Shown piece by piece: positions 11,440-24,700 of a DNA stretch of 64,000 nt. The number at the start of each line of letters is the position of its first letter. Position 1 is the first letter of the stretch. The notes beneath the pieces were generated by a model. It saw only the letters and a list, made by a program, of their open reading frames with translations. It was not told where the DNA came from and made no database searches. A program made the translations under genes and the position numbers. Source of the DNA: Azorinus chamasolen (Eukaryota > Mollusca > Bivalvia > Cardiida > Solecurtidae); NCBI GenBank assembly GCA_963576725.1, contig OY755240.1, forward strand, positions 65,560,412-65,624,411, in the 5' to 3' direction.

Positions 11440-12600
11440 ACATACTAACAGGAGAGCCTGCTTTAAGTGGCCATTCATTTATTGAACACGTGAGTCTTTA
11501 AAAGTAAGTGGTTGCTTAATGCAGGGCCAAAATAATCCAGAAAGCTCCTATAGGAGCTTTTAGCGTTACTGTTGACCTGCATTAAGCCACCACCTGCCTT
11601 ACAGACCCATAATTATACGTCTTTTTGATGACCTCTTAAGACTGTTAACTGTATAAGTAGAATTTTTTTAGGTATAAAGGATGTTTCGGTATCAGTAGAA
11701 ACTGAAGAGCCATATATATTATAATTTCATAAGCAAACAGAGCAGGTCCTGATTAGACGGTCCCAATAGGATCTGTCTGATATGGGTCTACTCTGTTTTG
11801 TAAAGGCAAGAGAGGGCGTTTATATGAAGGAAAGGGTAAATATTTATCAGCACTTTCAATACCGCTCTCTTTTCATACTACAATGTTTTTCTTTCATTTT
11901 GTTTCAAATGCAAGATCGCCGTTTCATACAGATTAGATCCTGATGATAAGCATAGCTAGTCCGTGTCAGATATGGATCCAAACTGTTTGTAAAGGTTATC
12001 ATAATGTCGTCCCGTAGACTGCAGTTACAGTCCAATCACACTTATATATTCTGGAGTTTCTAAACAGGTGATAGTTTAACTCATTTTAACTTACAGACGG
12101 TTTTTGACGCCTTTGAAAAAAGAATGGATACAGAACCTATAGAAGCTGTTTGGTCAAGAGCCGCTCTGTTTGCTAATGATATTTGATGGATGTGTTTTTG
12201 CAATTCTTCTTTTGCCTAACCGTATCTCCTGACCATGTTTCATTATAAGATTATGTCAATGATTATTCATAAATTCAAAAATCTTTGAATAGTGTTCATG
12301 ATGGTTAGTGCAAGACATAGTTTATCTAGAAGTTGTCAAAAAGGTCTAATAATGGGTATGTAAGGCAGGTGGTAGCTTAGTGCAGGTCAAACGTAATGCA
12401 GAAAGCTCCTATAACAACTTTCTGCATTACTTTTGCCCTGCGTTAAGCAACCACCTCCTCTTACAGACTCCTATGTTAATAAGTTATGGTCGCATTAGAG
12501 TTACTTTACTGTACAAAGTCTTGCACAAATCCCTCAAAATGCCATATTTCAGTTCGACAACACTCAACTGAATAAGTTATATGCAATTACAAAAGAATGT
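11440..12600. repeat. Upstream region of the VWA gene: MITE fragments
   Basis: Family F hairpins lie at about 11500-11610 and 12360-12475, family A copies near 11715-11850 and 12100-12185, and a family C remnant near 11930-11985. No coding exon is seen. Any distal regulatory sequence is not recognisable. Confidence 0.45.
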
Positions 12601-12638
12601 GTTTGATTTTGTCAGCTGACAGAGGGCGTTCGGATGGG

Positions 12639-12646
12639 TATAAGTA
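12639..12646 (+). promoter_or_regulatory. Putative TATA box of the VWA gene
   Basis: TATAAGTA lies 89 bp upstream of the start codon at 12728. A start site about 30 bp downstream would give a 5' leader of roughly 60 bp. The region 12600-12727 is relatively free of MITE sequence, unlike its surroundings. Inference from position; no transcript evidence. Confidence 0.5.
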
Positions 12647-12727
12647 GTGCTGTCGCGGGAGGCAACGCACACTCGGCGTTTAGCCCACACAGCGCTAGCT
12701 TGACAGTCACGTGATTTAGTACTGACA

Positions 12728-12766
12728 ATGAATATACACTATTTTGGTATACTTTTCCTTGCATGG
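12728..12766 (+). CDS. VWA gene exon 1: start and signal peptide
   Basis: Encodes MNIHYFGILFLAW, the start and hydrophobic core of a signal peptide, and ends at a GTAAGT donor in phase 0. The ATG has A at -3 (GACAATG context). Its downstream partner must supply one extra base to reach the phase of exon 3, which exon 2 does. Confidence 0.8.
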
Positions 12767-15700
12767 GTAAGTAGCTTGATTTGATGCATTTTATTGTTTA
12801 ACTCATTCTCTCCTAGATCCAACCTTTTTTAATTAATCAACCGAAAAGGAGCATTAACTAGAGAAAAGGAAATTTTTAGAATTTTGTAATTTGAAACCAT
12901 TATGATAAATAGAGCATTTGCTCCTATAGGAGCAAATGCTCTATTTATCACAATGGTTTCACAATGTGAATTTTATAGAGGCGCAAAAATGCGTCACTAG
13001 GGGGTAATGTGTTAACTATTTGCATGCTGGCGGAGAATTTGTGATGTTCTATGTAAACAGTTTGGATCCAGATGAGACGCCGACTAACTCGGCGTCTCAT
13101 CAGAATCCATGTCGTTTGCCACACTGGTTACATTTTTGAAGAGAACCCCCCCCCCCCCCCCCCCCCCCCAGTAAAAGTCACTGGCAAAAATATGTTGCTT
13201 ATCATGCAAATATTTATGATTGAAAGAACGTCTTTATTCAGATGCTCTGAACTTGTTTTAGCTTCAATGATAGTATCTATGCGACTTTTTTTATGTTTGA
13301 ACTCTTTCAGTTATATAAACGCCTTTTCACGCATTTGCAATCAGAGTAAACCCAGATCAGACGGATCCTTTAGGAGCCGTATGATTAGGGTCGGCTCTGT
13401 TTGCATATAAAATTATAACAAATCTGATACATTTTCTATTAATACCAAAAAACCTGTTCATATGCCATTATAAACATTCAGCCACTAAATATGTCCTTAT
13501 TTCTTATAGGAATATTCAAAAATGGAAAGGGTAAACTCTTATTTAGCTTTGAAAAATAATATGTACTCACATTTCGATCTTGAGCAACTTTGATAACTAT
13601 CGATTAGATCAAGCGTTTGAGAAACTATTGAGCGATTGCCAAACAGCTTGGATTCTGATGAGGCGCCGAGCTTACTCGGCGTCTCATCTGGATCCAATCT
13701 GCTTTGCAAACAGTAATCAGCTCGTGCTTAACCCTTTCGGCGCCAAATTTCTAATTGTCGTCTGCAATCTAGTATTTGTTAAATCATTCGGTACAATAAG
13801 GAAATGAAATAAATAAATGCAAGTTTCAAAAGAATAAAGAACAGATATAGAAATAGAGATTGAGACAAAATGTGAAGTCCCTGATCAGACGCCGCCTTGA
13901 TCTGGGATTGCACTATTTGTCGTGGTGCATTTATGTGACTGCGGCGGTGAAATGGTTAACAGGATAAGGGTTAAATGGACTTATTCAAACTAGGACACGG
14001 ATGCCCCAAACTTCCCCCATGTGTAACTCAACAAGAACATATTGAGCCCATTATCTCATAGACACGTCTTGTAGCACCTTTGCAAACAGAGTAGACATAG
14101 GTGAGACTGACCAGGGTCTACTCGGGGTGCATATGGAATTATATAGATATGATTCAACAGTTTCTGCCAAGGCTAAAAATATAAGATTGATAACTATTAT
14201 AACTCTGGTTTTAAAAGTGTGGTATAAGTAAAAGTTTAAACCCATGTTGCGCAACTCCGCGCATTCTAATCAAAATTGGTACGCACTTTGGTAACTCACT
14301 GTCAAATATTAAAATAACACAGCGCTTGCCACAGCATATTTTTTGAGTGACATACGGATTTACTGACAAGAGCAAATCTTCAGGGTCTATGCTTATAAAG
14401 CTTTTTAGTTGAGTCTGAGTTCGTTCACAAGCTTTTGATTGGCCAAAGGCTCAAATCTAACCAATCAAAAACTTGAGAACGAACTCAGACTCATCTAAAA
14501 AGTTTTATAAGCATGGAACCAGGTCCCGCAATTGTTTCATTGTTAAGGTATATTCTATCAATGTCTTTTTATGTTTTGCAGGTGCGGGTATCTCATGGTA
14601 AGCATACAATACAGAAAAAAGTCGCTAATTCGAAGTTTTGGTAAAGTATATTTTCGCAGGTGACTGCTTAATATAGGGTGAAAATCACACAGAAAGCTCC
14701 TCGGGGAGCTTTCTGTGTGACTTTCACTCTATATTAAGCAGCAAACTGCTTTCATCCTGAATTAAGATGGAATTGTCTTAAAGACTGACAATTATACTTA
14801 TTTTACTGTTCAAATTAGAGATGAACTGTTTGATCTGGTTCTTCATTATTTGGCTAAGTTTGTCTATCCTAATATAAAGGATAATTTGAGTAAAACTCAC
14901 ACAACGATAATCACAGACATATCGTTGATGATCTAGATAAGATAAGGCGCGTAAAATAAAACATTTTCAATAATAAGTTCTTTATTTTCCCACCAAACCC
15001 TCTGTCGTTACCACGCTTTAGACTCGTCTCAAAGGGGCGATCCTATAGAGTGGTACGCTTCTAAAGAGTTGTCACAACATAGGGATTGGTGGAGACGACT
15101 TTTGATTTATTTGCAAACAGAGTAAACCAATATCATGGACTACTCTGATTGTTTAACTCATTCCCTCCTAGACAATTTTTTAGACCCAACCTCTTTGTAT
15201 TAATTTACCGAAAAGGAGCATTAACTATAAAAAGGACAATTTTAGAATTGTGTAGTTTTGAAACCATAGTGATATATAGAATGCTCTATTTATTACAATG
15301 GTTTCCAAAATGAGTTTTACAGAAACCCCAAAAAGGCGTCAGTAGGAGAGAACGGGTTAAAAAAGATATAATATAGCAGGTTGTATAGTCAACATCCATT
15401 GTTCGGCTGCCATTATGCACTTATGACTTGTGTCAGGTGAATTGTATTGTTATGGTTTATGTTTTTACACCGCTTTAAAATAAGTTAAATAACAGTACTT
15501 CAGTCATATTGCGACGCCCAGCTTAACAGAGGTAGAGGAAGACCCCAGAGGTTCTTCTGTGCGCGGAATAAATTGCATTATTTCTTGTACAGAAGAACAT
15601 TGGATACAACAACCGGGATACCACAAGTCAGCTGGAAAACTAGTTTTGTTAGAACTGATAGGATTGCTAATATAAGAGCTGCTTCTGAAACTGTCCATGG

Positions 15701-18700
15701 GTTGACTAAAGCCGATTTTATCGTAAGAACATTAGAAACCGGTCTATGAATGTGTAAAATATAGGAGTATGAGGTCATTCTCAATCATTTGCCAGGGTCC
15801 AAGGTTATAAACTTCCAAGTCTAATTCTGAGATCATTCTCAAGTATCCGATTAGTCAGATTCTGAGCAAGCTCAGAATTTGACCAATCAGATGCTTGAGA
15901 ATGATCTCAGACTCAGAATCTGACCAATCAGATGCTTAAGAATGATCTCAGACTCAAGCAAAACGTTTTATAAGCTCTAGGCCTAATTGATCAGATTGTT
16001 ATAACCTTAATATGGGGACCTGGCTCTTAACCCTTTCGCTGCCAAGCTCTGTCGTCTGCTAACTTTGTCGTCTGCTACAATTTTTCATTTTTTTATTTTC
16101 TTCATTTTTATTTCAAAAACATAGTAACAGTAACAAACAGTTTGCATCCTGATGAGACGCAGAGTTACTCGGCCTCTCATCTGGATCCAAACTGTTTGCA
16201 TAGGTAATAACAGATCCGGCATTGGCAGCGAAAGGGTTAAGTTATAAAACCTTTTCCTTGAATCTGAGTTCATTCTTAAGTATCTGATTGGTCAGGTTAT
16301 TGAGCAAGCTCAACATCTGAACAATTAAATGCTTGATAATAAACTCAGTAAAAAGTATAATCTGCAGGAGTCTGGTTTCCCATAAACAATACGCCTCATC
16401 CATATTGTTAAAATTCTTTTCCTTTCATATTTGTTCATATTTTGTTCATTTTCGTATAAATCAAACAATATTTGTACATACATTCATATCATTTAAATAT
16501 CATTTCCAACTTTTTATTGTCATTCAACGAAACTAATATCGATATCTGAATAGTGGTAAATCTTTAGAAAACCGCCAACGTTTCGACCAAGCTTCGATTG
16601 ACTCAGAATGGATTTTGGAACAACTCTATGAATATTAAACATGTGTTAATTGCTGACATACGCCAGTAAAAGGGACAGAGCACGTCTACGATGTAATACA
16701 GTTGAACTTCGATATCTCGAACTTCAAGGGAACATACAAATTAGTTCGAAATAACAGAGGTTCGAGTCATCCGATGTCTTATCTGAATAAATATCTCAAA
16801 TGCACAGCTTAATGCAGATCGGAAGTAATGCTGAAAGCTCCTACTTTCGACCTGTATTAAGCTGTCACATGTGTTTCTAGATATGTGTTGTGATACATTT
16901 AAGAACAATTCTGTATTGTAAATTGGGAAGGACCGAACTTTTTAGTTCGAGTTATCCCGGAGTCGAGTTATCCAAGCTGTCACATGTGTTTCTAGATATG
17001 TGTTGTGATACATTTAAGAACAATTCTGTATTGTAAATTGGGAAGGACCGAACTTTTTAGTTCGAGTTATCCCGGAGTCGAGTTATCCGAGTTCGAGATA
17101 TCGAATTTTAACTGTAGTTAACCTTGATATACACCGAAATCAGTATGTCCGGTACACATATTTGATGTTTACGACATATTCCGGTGAATGGCGGACTTGT
17201 TTCCGTTGGTGTCCGCAACAATCAAATTTTCTTATTGTTTCGATACAAATAATTCTTTTCTTACCATGCGCTTTAGCATTATGCTAATTTTAAGTCACAT
17301 CTATGCAGGTTCTGTGCAAACGTTGTAATAGTATGAACATAGTACATATTTAACCCTTTGCTTCATAGACTCGCCTGTTAACACATTTTGGGTCGTTTGA
17401 CCCGTGTCTATTCTATTTTGTTTATGAAATAATATACCGGTATGTCTGATTCTACATTTGATTTTACATCATTATTCATGAAGAAATGGTTAACATAATT
17501 AAGACCCTTTAAAATAGTTGCTTGGAACATACAATGACTTGCTGTTATTTGCGTTGTGTCAAAGACAAGCCCTGTTACACAATCTATGTGTATGGGTTAA
17601 ACTGAGCAGAAGAAATCGTAATACATAAATACTTGAATTGCTCTGATCTAATGTTTCGACCACTAAGATTATCATGTCAAAATACACGTCACATTTTTAC
17701 TACATGTATTCAGCCATAAAATAAAAAATGCAAAAATGTGACGTGTATTTTGACATGATAATCTTTGGAAAAGGCCCTTAGTGGTCGAGATATTAGATCA
17801 GAGCAATTCAAGTATTTATGCATTATATAAATTCCCTTTTTGGAATTTTTTCTTCATTGTGAAATCGTAATAGCTAATCATGAGGGTCTTAACAAATAGG
17901 CGATAGCTTAATGCATGGCAACATTTAAGTAGAACACTCATTTGGGAGCTTTCTGTATAACATATGTTCTCCATTAAGCTACATCTGTATTAGAATACAG
18001 AAATTGACTTATTTGAAAGTAAAATTACAATAAAACCTCATTATCGGTCCTCAAAAAAGATTTTAGCTTAATGCAAGATAACATTTATGCAGGAAGCCCC
18101 CACGGGAGCTTTCGGCATGATTGTCATCCTGCATTAAGCATCCACGTTTCGACTAAAATCTCCCAGTTTCTTTGGTAAAAGTTTGGACCAGCGATATGTT
18201 ACTGTATATATCTTTGTGTCAGGAGTAAGACAGAGGGTAACATCGTAGTTTTGTCAACAGTGTAGACACTTGTTAGACACCGCGTGCTGCGGATGCTCTG
18301 ACGTCCTCTTTTCTCAAAGCGTAGCTGATATCATTTTTTCCGCATTCATTGTACAGGGTCTCCAGATGAGGAACCCTGCGGGAAACCAGCCGACATCGCC
18401 TTCATTCTGGACAGCTCTAGGAGTATACCCGAAGACAAATTTTTGATTGAAAAAGAGTTTGTCAGCAAAATTGTTGATACCTTCGAAGTAGGTCCTGGGA
18501 AAACCCAAGTTGCAGGATTGCAGTTTGCACAGAATGTGCAAACAGAGTTTTTGTTCAATGAAGTCAGCGACAAAGACAGTGCTAAAGACAAGGTAAGGCA
18601 TACTGTACACAAGGCAATGTATAACGTAAGTAAGGTATAATGTAAACAAGATAAGGCATACTGTAAACAATATAAGACATGGTGTAAAACAAGGTAAGAT

Positions 18701-21700
18701 ATAATGTAAAGAATGTAAGACATAATGTCAACAAGGTAAATCTAAAAAATAGTATGGCATACTGTAAAAAGGTAAATGTAAAGGTGATGCATAATGTAAA
18801 CACGGCAAATGTAAACAAGGTAAATAATAATGTAAACAATGTAAGACATAACATATGAACAATGTAAGGCATACCATGAACAATGTACGGCATAATGTAA
18901 ACAATGTAAGGCATACCATGACCAATGTACGGCATAATGTAAACAATGTAAGGCATACCATGAACAATGTACGGCATAATGTAAACAATGTAAGGCATAC
19001 CATGAACAATGTACGGCATAATGTAAACAATGTAAGGCATACCATGAACAATGTACGGCATAATGTAAACAATGTAAGGCATAATGTAAACAATGCAAAG
19101 GCATACTGCAAACAATGCAAGGCATAATGTAAACAATGCAAGGCATAATGTAAACAATGTAAGGCATACCATGAACAATGTACGGCATAATGTAAACAAT
19201 GTACGGCATAATGTAAACAATGCAAAGGCATACTGCAAACAATGCAAGGCATAATGTAAACAATGCAAGGCATAATGTAAACAATGTAAGGCATACCATG
19301 AACAATGTACGGCATAATGTAAACAATGTAAGGCATAATGTAAACAATGCAAAGGCATACTGCAAACAATGCAAGGCATAATGTAAACAATGCAAGGCAT
19401 AATGTAAACAATGTAAGGCATAATGTAAACAATGCAAAGGCATACTGCAAACAATGCAAGGCATAATGTAAACAATGCAAGGCATAATGTAAACAATGTA
19501 AGGCATACCATGAACAATGTACGGCATAATGTAAACAATGTAAGGCATAATGTAAACAATGCAAAGGCATACTGCAAACAATGCAAGGCATAATGTAAAC
19601 AATGCAAGGCATAATGTAAACAATGTAAGGCATACCATGAACAATGTACGGCATAATGTAAACAATGTAAGGCATAATGTAAACAATGCAAAGGCATACT
19701 GCAAACAATGCAAGGCATAATGTAAACAATGCAAGGCATAATGTAAACAATGTAAGGCATACCATGAACAATGTACGGCATAATGTAAACAATGTAAGGC
19801 ATACCATGAACAATGTACGGCATAATGTAAACAATGTAAGGCATAATGTAAACAATGCAAAGGCATACTGCAAACAATGCAAGGCATAATGTAAACAATG
19901 CAAGGCATAATGTAAACAATGTAAGGCATACCATGAACAATGTACGGCATAATGTAAACAATGTAAGGCATAATGTAAACAATGCAAAGGCATACTGCAA
20001 ACAATGCAAGGCATAATGTAAACAATGCAAGGCATAATGTAAACAATGTAATGCATACCATGAACAATGTACGGCATAATGTAAACAATGTAAGGCATAC
20101 CATGAACAATGTACGGCATAATGTAAACAATGTAAGGCATAATGTAAACAATGCAAAGGCATACTGCAAACAATGCAAGGCATAATGTAAACAATGTAAG
20201 GCATAATGTAAACAATGTAAGACATAACATATGAACAATGTAAGGCACAATGTAAACAATGTAAGGCATACCATGAACAATGCAAGGCATACTGTAAACA
20301 ATGCAAGGCATAATGTAAACAATGCAAAGGCATACTGCAAACAATGCAAGGCATAATGTAAACAATTGTAAGGCATAATGTAAACAATGCAAGGCATAAT
20401 GCAAACAATGCAAGGCATAATGTAAACAATGCAAGGCATAATGTAAACAATGCAAGGCATAATGCAAACAAGGTTAATGTCAACAAGGTAAGGAATAATG
20501 TGAACAATGTAAGACAATGCATGAACAATGTAAGGCATAAAATAACAATGTAATGAATGATGTAAACAAGGTTAATGTCAACAAATAATAGGCATAATGT
20601 AAACAATGCCCCATATACAAGTTTAGTTCAACATGTGAAGTGATATTGCAAAAGTTTGTTATTTAATGGATTCTACAAGTATTTGAACAACATCTAATAG
20701 TAATGCAGTTGAACTTCGATATCTTGAACTTAAAGGGACCGTGTAAATTACTTCAAAGTAACAGATACTCGATTTATCCGATTTCGAACAATTTCTCAAG
20801 TTCACAGTTTTAATGCAGGTCTAAAGTAATGCTGAAAGCTACTGTAGCATTAAGCTGTCACATGTGCTTTTAGAAATGCGTAGTGATACATTTAGAACAA
20901 CACTATATTGAAAAATGTGGAAGGACTGACATTTTACTTCGAGTTACCCCGAAGTTCGAGTTATCCGAGTTCGAGATATCGTATATCTATCGCTTATCCG
21001 AAAATGAGAAAGTTTTAGGCAGGTAAGTGCTTAATGCAAGATACAATAGAACCCCTCTAATGCGACCACTTAATGAATAAACATGGATGTCCTTATAAGC
21101 AGGTGATTGCTTAATGCAGGACAAAAGTAATGAAGCTTTCCGCATTACTTTTGTCCTGCATTATGCTACCAACTGCCTCAACTACCCAGAATTATATCTC
21201 TTTTTGGTGGTCGCATTAGAGGGATTTTAATGTATAAGCCATGCGGAAAGCTGCCAGATGAGCTTTCTGTGTGGCGTTCACCCTGCATTAAGCTGTCACC
21301 TGTCTTAAAAACCTACCCGTGCATGTTGCAAGAAAACAACACTACAACACTGTATGGTAATTTACTAAACAACTTTACGACACTCTGGTAATTTACTAAA
21401 CAACACTAGGACACTATGGTACGTAGTTTACTAAACAACTTTACGACATTCTGGTAATTTACTAAACCTATCTATGACACTATTTGGTAATTTACTAAAT
21501 AACTCTACGGCACTGTTGGTAATTTACTTAACAACACTAGGGCACTATGATAATGTACTAAACTGCACTACAACACTGTTTGGTAATTTACTAAACAACA
21601 CTTGGACACTATGATGGTTTACTAAACAGCACTAGGACACTATGATGATTTACTAAACAACACTAGGACACTATGATAATTTACTAAACAACACTAGGAC

Positions 21701-24700
21701 ACTACTATGATAATTTACTAAACAACCCCAGGACATTATGGTAATTTACTAAACAATACTATGACGCTGTACGGTAACTTACGAAACAACACTACTGCAT
21801 TGTATTGTAATTTACTAAATACACTACAAAACGGTATTGTAACTTACTAAACAACACAATGACACTGTATGGCAATTTAGTTAACACATCGACACTGTAT
21901 TGTCATTTACTAAACAACGTCATGAAAAGGTATCATGGTAATTTACTTAACAACACTATAACGCTGTATTGTAAATTGCACAACACTATCACGACACTCT
22001 ACTGTAGTTTACACAATACAACCACAACACACGTACAGTAATTTATAAATACCACCATACATTAGTTCACAGAATACCACCTTCAAACTAAAATCTACAC
22101 AATACCACCACAACACCTTACTCCATAATTCACACATTATCACATAATTGTCTATAGAAATATCACAACACAGTACAATAATTACACAATTTACCGCCAC
22201 ACATAATGAATTAACAACACTATACAGAATTTAAATAAAACAACACCGCACTGTTAGTTTCGTTGTGGGGTTTTGAATTTTGTTCACCGGAATAACAAAA
22301 CACCAAAGTAGGATGATCTTTGCAACTGTGTTTTTTTCTGTTTCTCAAGCTATGTCTGTCAAGACTGCTGCTGTCCACTGGTCTGTCCGTGTTCTTTCTT
22401 TCAAGATGTTATATTTCTAGACTCTGGTTGACCTCTTACTCATTTCGAGTGCAAACCGGTCGTTTCAGTGTGAAAAGAAGAGTGGGACATTATTAGAACC
22501 TGTTTAATTTTAACTCTAGGGATATTGAGGATACATATTATTTTCTCTTAGTCTGCAAGAAAATGTAAGATATTAAACATGACATGACTACATGAAGAAA
22601 TATTATTATAGTAGACCTAATGTTTTTAAATTTATACAGTTGTTGCAAAGTACAGAGAAAAAAACAAAGGCTAAATATCACAAAATTTATTAAAAACGCC
22701 TTTATCTTCCGCAGTAACGATCTTAAGAACGTGGCTTGATATTCTTTGGTTCAATTAGAAATTGGCCGTTCTTGTATTGACCGTAGCAGGTCGATTTTTT
22801 AGTTTTGTTTGTATACTATTATAATTATATCATGTCATGAAACTATTGTATATACACACGTGTGTTGCAATGAAGTACTTAATGTACAAATTGTTCATAC
22901 AGATTCTGTTATGTTCCTTCCTCTGTTGCTCAACATCATCTATGTAAATACAGTAAGCCCCCTCTAATGCGACCACCTAAAAGGGGTATACTTCTGGGTG
23001 GTAGAGGCGGGTGGTAGCTTAATGCAGGACAAAAGTAATGCAGAAAGCTCCTAGAGGAGCTTTCTGCATTACTTTTTCCTGCATTAAGCAATCATCTGCT
23101 TATAAAGACAACCATGTTTATTCATTAAGTGGTCGCATTAGAGGGGTTCTATTCTAACTACCTTTAACCTTCTACTCAGCTACCCACCACTTGACTCGCA
23201 TTTTCAAACAGCTTGGATTCATATGAGACACCGAGAGACTCGGCGTTTTACCAGGATCCAATTTATTTTTAAAAAAGCTTCTTTAATCCTTTACTCCATG
23301 AATATTTATAAAGGAATTATGCACATATGAACATTAAATAACTGGGTTTTTTTTATAATGGCACTATGAACAAAGAAATGTTTATCGGTGGCAGAAACTG
23401 TATCATATCTATAATAAAAACTCGGTAATACGAAATTGTAGTATGGAGGACTTTATAAATGAAGGGTGAATGTCATGCAGAAATCTCCTAGAGGAGCTTT
23501 CTGTATGACTTTTACCCTGCATTAAGCTCCAACCTATGCAAAGATCAATAATGATACGTATTTGAGAGTTCGTAATATCGAGATTTTACTGTATATTATA
23601 TCACCAGCAAACAGAACTGAGCCGTCTGCAAAGGCGTAGAAAGCCGTATTTATGGAGACCAGGGTTCAGCTGGAAGTAATCAACATTGCCCCAGATCCAA
23701 GTTTTAGCCGACGTCATAGTTTCATAGAAGAATAAGGGTTGAAATATATGACTTTTTCAGGTGATTCAAATAAAGCAGTCATTTGGGGGTGCAACGTACA
23801 CCCACAAAGCCCTTGAGCAACTGACCTCCAAGATATTTAGACCCGAGAACGGTGCTAGGGAAAAAGGAAAAGTCCCAAGGATTGCCATCTTGCTGTCGGA
23901 CGGCGCGTCAACGAACCCATGGCGTACACAGTCGACGGCCAAGAAGGCCAAAGAGGAGGGAATAACTCTTCTGGCCATCGGTATAGGAAAAAAAGTGAGT
24001 TGGTGTGTATGGAATTTGCACTCTAGATGTGACTTCATGATTGCATTTGTAAACAGAATGAATCTATCAGATTAAAACCATTTGACGTTCTGGTTGTATC
24101 TGAAGATAAATTGAAGAACAACATACTGGTAGAAGTAACGAAGATCAGGGACTTCACTTTTTGTCTCATTCTCTATTTCTAAATGTGCTTTATTCCTTTG
24201 AAATTTCATTTATTTACCTCATTTTCTTATTGTACCGAATGATTTAACAAAGTTTGGATTGCAGACGACAATTAGAAATTTGACGCCGAAAGGGTTAACC
24301 CTTTTCCAGAGATCTAGATATGGTGCGTAAATTAAAACATTTAAACCATAGAAAGTAAAGACACGGATCTTTCAAGTTCCATTAGCAAACAGAGCAGACC
24401 CTGATCAGACGGCTCTGTTTGCAAATGCATAAAAACACGTTTATATGAAGAAAAGGGTCTGGTTTTACTGTAGATCTACAGTTAATCTTTATTAGTTAAT
24501 CAGAGTTTCATCTGGATCTATGTTATTTGTCAATTCCAGTTAACCCTTTCGCTGTCAATGCCGGATATGTGATTACCTATGCAAACAGTTTGGATCCAGA
24601 TGAGACGGCGATCCAAACTGTTTGTTACTGTTACTATGTTTTTGAAACAAAAATGAAGAAAATCAAAAGAATGAAAATTTGTAGCAGACGACAAAGTTAG

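Larger units (their letters stand above)
12767..14581 (+). other. Intron 1, packed with MITEs
   Basis: It contains family B (12798-13015), a family C hairpin (about 13055-13110), a C24 homopolymer (13146-13169), a family A core (about 13310-13410), family C (about 13600-13710), family D (13728-13959), a family A fragment (about 14080-14150) and family G (about 14380-14525). No independent coding exon is seen. Confidence 0.6.
14598..18356 (+). other. Intron 2: repeats and one unexplained open stretch
   Basis: It contains family F (about 14650-14765), family H (about 14960-15105), family B (15153-15360), the coding-like stretch 15489-15749, family G (about 15790-15985 and 16250-16350), family C (16027-16240), a pogo-like element (16697-17116), a 394-bp palindrome (17499-17892) and two family F copies (about 17900-18000 and 18010-18150). 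Confidence 0.6.

Noticed and set aside
13146..13169. Run of 24 C residues
   Set aside because: A homopolymer next to a MITE hairpin; its length may be a sequencing or assembly artefact. No function proposed.
18582..20606. Minus-strand open frames of 579-674 codons and plus-strand frames of 60-90 codons
   Set aside because: They are created by the 21-bp satellite, whose unit is a multiple of three without stops in several frames. All three minus-strand frames are open at once, and the product is a monotonous hydrophobic repeat.
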